DNA of 23,686 bases from Gemmatimonadota bacterium (lineage in GTDB: Bacteria > Gemmatimonadota > Gemmatimonadetes > Longimicrobiales > Gaopeijiaceae): assembly GCA_015492755.1 (NCBI GenBank), contig WGEM01000525.1:1-23686 (forward strand). The letters are read 5' to 3'. The notes under the pieces were generated by a model, which saw only the letters and a program-made list of their open reading frames with translations, was not told where the DNA came from and did no database searches. The translations under genes were made by a program, and so were the position numbers. Position 1 is the stretch's first letter; each line of letters begins with the position of its first letter. This document shows positions 16,267 through 23,686 of the stretch, piece by piece.

Positions 16267-17475
16267 TCATGACTGCACCAGGATCCAGGCGGTGGCGGAG
16301 AGCCATGCGACCCCGATGAGGCTCAGAAGGATCCACTCCAGCACCTGGCTCCGTTGAGGTCCGCGCTCGCCGTGGAACCAGGCGATGACCGTGGCGGCGG
16401 CCACGCCGCACGCCACCAGGGGGAGCGTGAGGAGGTACATCGTGTTGCTCACGACACCCCGGTCGGCCAGCTGATCCACCAGCCCCATGAGCCCCAGACC
16501 CAACATCCCGGTGAGCACCACGATCTGGGGCACGCGGCGCCGGAGGAGCTCCTGCACGTCGGCGGGACCCTGCACGCTGGCCATCACCGCGTCCTGCGAC
16601 GCCGGCCAGGCGTCGCGTTCCCCGCCCTTCAGCACGCGCACCAGATCGGAGGCCGTGGGCCGGTAGTTGGGCGTGCGGTCCAGGCATCGTTTCAGCACTT
16701 CGGCCAACGACGGGTCCACCCCGGGCCGAAGATCCCTCAGGTCGCGGGGGGTCTCACGCAGGTGCGCGGCGATCCACTGGGCGGCGCCGGTGGCGTCATA
16801 CGGTCCTCGACCGGTGAGGAGCTCGTAGGCCAGGATCCCGAACTGGTAGATGTCCACCTGTTCGGTGAGCGGCTCGTCCTGTAACTGCTCGGGACTCAGG
16901 TAGCGGGGCTCACCCACCAGCTGCCCCGTCTGCGTCAGCCGGGTGATCTCGGAGCCGCTGGTCTCCAGGAGCGCGGCGATGCCGAAGTCCGCCAGGAGCG
17001 CCCGATCCTGTTCGTCGTCCCACAGCACGTTGGCGGGTCGCACATCGCGGTGCACGATTCCATGCCCGTGGGCCACCGCCAGCGCCCGGGCCACCGCCAG
17101 GAGGATCCGGCGCACCTCGTCTTCCGGCAGCGGCCCCTCCGCGTGGAGCCGCTCCTCCAGCGTGCGCCCCTTCACGTAACGCATGGTCACGAAGGGACGT
17201 CCATCCGCCAGTTCGCCGAAGCGGTACACCGGAACGATGTCGGGATGGGTGAGCGACGCGGCGGCCCTCGCCTCACGCTCGAAACGCTTTCGGACCGTCT
17301 CGTCGGCGGCATACGCGGCGTCCAGGACCTTGATGGCCACCAGCCTCCCCAGCGCCACTTCACGCGCCAGGTACACCGTGGCCATGGCCCCGCGCCCGAT
17401 GCGGCGCGTCAGCTCGAACTCGGAGCCCAGCGCCTGCTGGATCTCCTCGATGGTCTCCTTCTGGTCGTCGCTCAC
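16267..17475 (-). CDS. Membrane-anchored Ser/Thr protein kinase (Pkn/STPK type) with an unusual HRDVR catalytic loop
   Basis: From GTG 17475 the product is 402 residues. The kinase domain has the glycine loop IGRGAMATVY (26-35), Lys49 in VAIKVL, the alphaC Glu region REAR, the catalytic loop HRDVRPANV (142-150), DFG (163-165) and GEPRYLSPEQL (APE-like, activation segment end). In most relatives the loop is HRDxKPxN; here Lys is replaced by Arg146, while Asp144, Asn149 and DFG remain, so activity is probable but should be tested. The C-terminus carries three hydrophobic segments (about 314-335, 345-366, 378-400), tying it to the inner membrane with no extracellular sensor domain. An alternative, longer start exists, but it adds 50 residues without kinase character. 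It is divergent from the GntR gene, and the operator lies between them. Confidence 0.9.
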   Translation of the reverse strand: MSDDQKETIEEIQQALGSEFELTRRIGRGAMATVYLAREVALGRLVAIKVLDAAYAADETVRKRFEREARAAASLTHPDIVPVYRFGELADGRPFVTMRYVKGRTLEERLHAEGPLPEDEVRRILLAVARALAVAHGHGIVHRDVRPANVLWDDEQDRALLADFGIAALLETSGSEITRLTQTGQLVGEPRYLSPEQLQDEPLTEQVDIYQFGILAYELLTGRGPYDATGAAQWIAAHLRETPRDLRDLRPGVDPSLAEVLKRCLDRTPNYRPTASDLVRVLKGGERDAWPASQDAVMASVQGPADVQELLRRRVPQIVVLTGMLGLGLMGLVDQLADRGVVSNTMYLLTLPLVACGVAAATVIAWFHGERGPQRSQVLEWILLSLIGVAWLSATAWILVQS

Positions 17476-17588
17476 GGCCCCCCCGGGGATCGGCCACCGC
17501 GCCTGCACGATACCTCCCCCCGGGGCTTCGCGACAGCGCGCCGGGAATCGCGCCGCATGAAGATCTTTGCGCTCGCGTGTGTGTTGGT

Positions 17589-17606
17589 GTATTAGTTCAC
17601 TAATAC
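17589..17606. promoter_or_regulatory. Palindromic operator of a YtrA-type GntR regulator
   Basis: GTATTAGTTCACTAATAC is an uninterrupted palindrome (8-bp arms, 2-bp centre TC). A wider, spaced inverted repeat GGTGTAT (17586-17592) / ATACACC (17611-17617) surrounds it. The site is AT-rich in a GC-rich context and lies about 42 bp upstream of the GntR start and 114 bp upstream of the divergent kinase start. YtrA-subfamily operators are reported to have this GTA(C/T)TA...TA(G/A)TAC form, so autoregulation is likely. Control of the kinase as well is inference. Confidence 0.7.
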
Positions 17607-17647
17607 AGTGATACACCGCCGGCATCCCCCGAACCCACAGGACGCCC

Positions 17648-18097
17648 GTGTTCGAAGACCTGGACCCCCGGAGCCCTACGCCGCTCTACGAGCAGATCGC
17701 GGCACGCATCCGGACCGCCATCGCCGCCGGCGAGCTGGCTCCGGGCGACGCGCTCCCGTCGGTCCGCACACTCGCCCGGACCCTGCGGGTGAACCCGGCG
17801 ACGGCGAGTCAGGCGTACCGGGATCTCGCCGGCGACGGCTTCGTGGAGATCCGGCACGGCCAGGGCACCTTCGTGCAGGAGGTCCCGGCGCCGGTTCGCC
17901 ACGAGGAGCGGGCCGCGGCGGCACGGCGCCTGGTTCAGCGCTTCCTGCAGGAGGGGGCCAGGTTGGGTCTCGACATCGACGATCTGGAGCGCGCCTTCCT
18001 CGAGGAGACAGGAGTGAAGATCAGTGATGAACGCCATCGAGATGGAGGGCGTGTGGTCGCCGCGCGCCTTCGGAAGCGCCACCCGTTCCCGCGGTGA
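17648..18097 (+). CDS. GntR-family transcriptional regulator, YtrA subfamily
   Basis: The product (149 residues) starts at GTG 17648, with AGGA at 17638-17641. It has the standard winged-helix opening LYEQIAARIRTAIAAGELAPGDALPSVRTLARTLRVNPATASQAYRDLAGDGFVEIRHGQGTFV (read in pieces), residues about 13-76, followed by a short C-terminal helix region instead of a large effector domain, which defines the YtrA subfamily. Those regulators usually repress an operon with an ABC transporter directly downstream. Here the C-terminal 20-odd residues (from about SDERHRDGG) overlap, in another frame, an ATG (18027) that begins MNAIEMEGVW like an ABC ATPase, but the transporter is not there (see the remnant). 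The regulator could therefore be orphaned. The palindrome at 17589-17606 is the natural target. Confidence 0.88.
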   Translation: MFEDLDPRSPTPLYEQIAARIRTAIAAGELAPGDALPSVRTLARTLRVNPATASQAYRDLAGDGFVEIRHGQGTFVQEVPAPVRHEERAAAARRLVQRFLQEGARLGLDIDDLERAFLEETGVKISDERHRDGGRVVAARLRKRHPFPR

Positions 18098-18920
18098 CGC
18101 TGGACCCCTTCGCCGTAGGTCCCCCCAGGTCATCACCTTCCCTGAAGAGAGGGCGGAGGCCCGGCGTGTGGTGGGGCAGGCGCTGGCCGCCTTCGAGCCT
18201 GTGGTGGGCGCGTTCCCCACCACGCTGGGGACGGTGGCATTCCAGTGGAACCACCGGCCCCGACCCCTCCCCACAACCGAGGACGTGGGGCGCATCGAGC
18301 TGGTTCGCGCCTTCCGCAACCACGCTCAGGCGGCGGGCCGCGCCGAGGCCATCATCGGCGGACTTCTGGCGCACGCCCTGGGGGACGGCCCGACGGCGCA
18401 GTGGAGCCGGCGGGTGTGGACGGGGACCGCCTCATGCTCTGGACGGCGCTGGAGCGCGGGGGCGAAGGCGCCTGGCGGCGCCTCGTGGAGCGTCGGGACG
18501 CCCCCGTGGAGGAGGCGCTCACCTACGTCGCGGGCCTCGACGCCGACGCACTGGACCGCGCGTGGAGGGAGGAGCTGCTGGCCCGTCCTCACGCAGCTCA
18601 CGCCGGTGGACGCCTTCTTCCGGTGGAATCCCCTCCTCGGCCGGGACGGATTCGCTTACAGACTCCTGGCCGCGCTGGAAGTCGAAGTCGGAGCCGAGGC
18701 GGTGCGTCGATTCTGGACGGCGGACGGCGATCTCCAGGAGGCGTTTCAGGGGGCCTTCGGCGTGCCCATGGCGGAGTGGACGGGTGCCTGGATCCGGAGC
18801 CGCGCCGGGACGCTGCGCGCAGGCGTGACGCTCACCCAAGAGGCCCGGACATGGGGAACCCTCCTGGTGGCGGCGGGCCTCCTCCTGGCCATCCTGGCCC
18901 AGCGGCGGCGGGTGGCGTGA
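18027..18920 (+). pseudogene. Decayed or frameshifted gene: ABC-ATPase-like start fused to an unrelated C-terminal half
   Basis: ATG 18027 opens MNAIEMEGVW, the way many ABC ATPase subunits begin, and it sits exactly where YtrA-type operons carry that gene. No Walker A, signature or Walker B follows. After about 90 bases a different protein becomes apparent (PQVITFPEERAEARRVVGQAL..., frame of 18024) and continues to about 18410; it then goes on in the -1 frame (GDRLMLWTALERGGEGAWRRL..., to about 18590) and returns to the first frame (LTQLTPVDAFFRW...) to end with a membrane helix and QRRRVA at 18920. This implies two compensating single-base shifts. The pieces look like one protein of unknown function with a C-terminal anchor. 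Either a deletion followed by decay, or two indel errors in the assembly. The whole frame 18024-18920 is open, so it could be mis-annotated as an intact gene. Confidence 0.6.
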
Positions 18921-18926
18921 GCGCTC

Positions 18927-20531
<1,605 letters not shown>

Positions 20532-20593
20532 CGAGATCCTACTCCGTCATGTTCAGGCGGGGCGCGCCGCTCCCGCCGCCGTGTTCCCGCATC

Positions 20594-20631
20594 CGAAAGC
20601 AAAAGCACCCCGGCGCGGATCGCGGCCGGGG
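20594..20631 (-). terminator. Intrinsic terminator after the malic enzyme gene
   Basis: Read on the minus strand after the TAG of maeB, CCCCGGC-CGCG, loop ATC, CGCG-CCGGGG forms a roughly 10-bp stem with one bulged C, directly followed by TGCTTTTGCTTTC. Stem plus T-rich tail make this the best intrinsic terminator in the window. It separates maeB from pckA. Confidence 0.8.
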
Positions 20632-20648
20632 GGCGGTCGGCAAAGCAC

Positions 20649-22916
<2,268 letters not shown>

Positions 22917-22957
22917 GGGGCGCGCTCCGTGGAGAACGTGAATGTCGTGGAATCACC

Positions 22958-23686
22958 GTGAAGGCTAGACAAGCCCCGCTCGCGGGGCAATCCGCCGGCG
23001 ACGCGGCCCAGCACCGCCTCCGGCAGGCGTGGTGCGTCGCCGCAGCCGCGTGCCTCCTGGCGGCGGTGCCGCTCCACGCCCAGGAGGACGCGCTGTCCGC
23101 CGGTGAGGCCTGCCCTGACGGCCGCATCACGAACGTGTTCGTGGACAACCGGTCCATCTTCCAGGTGGACGAACTTCCGGAAGGCAGCCCCCTCGCCTGG
23201 CTCTACCGCCTGGCCAACGCGCTCCACATCACCACGCGGCAGGGGTTCATCCTGCGGGAGGTCCTCTTCGAGGTGGGCGACTGCTATGACCCCTTCCTCC
23301 TGGAAGAATCGGGACGACTCCTGAGGATCTACCCGTTCATCGCCACAGCCGACGTGTACGCCGTGCGCCAGCCGGACGGCAACGTCCACGTGGTCATCGA
23401 CACCCAGGACGACTGGACCACGAAGTTCGACCTGGGGGTGGCGGTGGATCAGGGGCTGCAGTTCGAGCGGGTGGACCTCACGGAGGAGAACCTCCTGGGG
23501 CGCGGGATGCTGGCTCAGGTCTTCTTCCGCCGCCGCCGTGAGAAGAGGGACCTGGGATTCCGGGTCCAGGAGCCGCGCCTCTTCGGCACGCGGGCCGACG
23601 CGCAACTGGGCTGGGGGAAGACCCGGGTGGGCACCTTCTTCGAGGAAGAGCTCAGCTATCCCTTCTTCGCCGAAGTGGGCCGCATC
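22958..23686 (+). CDS. Omp85/BamA-like outer-membrane protein, N-terminal part only
   Basis: From GTG 22958 the frame is open for 243 codons to the window edge, so the C-terminus is outside. A long leader (VKARQAPLAGQSAGDAAQHR...) ends in a signal peptide, WCVAAAACLLAAVPLHAQE. The mature part begins with a POTRA-like module (ITNVFVDNRSIFQVDEL...GFILREVLFEVGDCYDPFLLEESGRLLRIYPFIATADVYAV...VHVVIDTQDDW, about 57-155) and then the barrel-entry pattern TEENLLGRGMLAQVFF...LGFRVQEPRLFGTRADAQLG. This is the layout of BamA/TamA-related proteins that insert outer-membrane proteins, but only one POTRA is seen, so a dedicated accessory role is possible. The start is a weak GTG (GGA 22949-22951, close); a later GTG would cut into the signal peptide. 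No good promoter found in the 41-bp spacer. Confidence 0.72.
   Translation, partial: MKARQAPLAGQSAGDAAQHRLRQAWCVAAAACLLAAVPLHAQEDALSAGEACPDGRITNVFVDNRSIFQVDELPEGSPLAWLYRLANALHITTRQGFILREVLFEVGDCYDPFLLEESGRLLRIYPFIATADVYAVRQPDGNVHVVIDTQDDWTTKFDLGVAVDQGLQFERVDLTEENLLGRGMLAQVFFRRRREKRDLGFRVQEPRLFGTRADAQLGWGKTRVGTFFEEELSYPFFAEVGRI

Overview
This is a high-GC (roughly two-thirds G+C by eye), gene-dense bacterial chromosome segment. It has no rRNA, tRNA, CRISPR array, insertion sequence or phage gene that I can see. The mix of genes (a secreted S45 penicillin-acylase-type hydrolase, secreted M28 and M24 peptidases, a membrane-anchored Ser/Thr kinase starting with the 'IQQAL..EFELTRRIGRGAMATVYLA' pattern, PorV-like and Omp85-like outer-membrane proteins, and a YtrA-type GntR regulator) suggests a didermic, heterotrophic bacterium. 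My best guess is Gemmatimonadota, but this is inference from gene style and not from a marker gene.

Layout, left to right. 1-1263 (-): an HD-domain phosphohydrolase that runs off the left edge. 1421-2485 (+): a UvrC-like GIY-YIG nuclease holding only the N-terminal half of UvrC. 2529-3521 (+): an ornithine cyclodeaminase/mu-crystallin family dehydrogenase. 3543-5966 (-): a secreted penicillin-acylase-family Ntn hydrolase. 5967-6265: a divergent spacer that holds a GC hairpin and what looks like the broken N-terminus of a Ser/Thr kinase gene. 6266-10109 (+): three translationally coupled envelope genes (ZU5-type lipoprotein, beta-barrel protein, lipoprotein with a carboxypeptidase-regulatory-like domain). 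10221-10568 (+): a small ArsC/Spx-family gene whose catalytic Cys codon is an in-frame TGA. 10611-17475 (-): M28 peptidase, EVE protein, methyltransferase, MATE exporter, M24 peptidase and Ser/Thr kinase. 17589-17606: a near-perfect palindromic operator. 17648-18097 (+): the GntR regulator, followed at 18027-18920 by a decayed or frameshifted remnant. 18927-20531 (-): ATP-type PEP carboxykinase. 20649-22916 (-): malic enzyme with a phosphotransacetylase-like domain. 22958-end (+): the start of an Omp85/BamA-like outer-membrane protein.

The most notable item is the ArsC/Spx-like gene at 10221-10568. The frame reads MIELICTRT-TGA-STCRK, with the TGA exactly at residue 10, where the family has its redox Cys. 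A hairpin with an apical GGTC loop follows 17 nt downstream of the TGA, which is the placement and loop type of a bacterial SECIS element. I interpret this as a selenoprotein with a Sec-x-x-Cys active site; conventional gene calling would truncate or miss it. The window itself contains no selA, selB, selC or selD, so the claim depends on the rest of the genome.

Functional links. pckA and maeB sit together at the PEP-pyruvate-oxaloacetate-malate node but are separated by a convincing intrinsic terminator. The GntR regulator, its operator and the divergently placed kinase share one 172-bp control region. The secreted hydrolases and envelope genes suggest peptide or amide scavenging at the cell surface.
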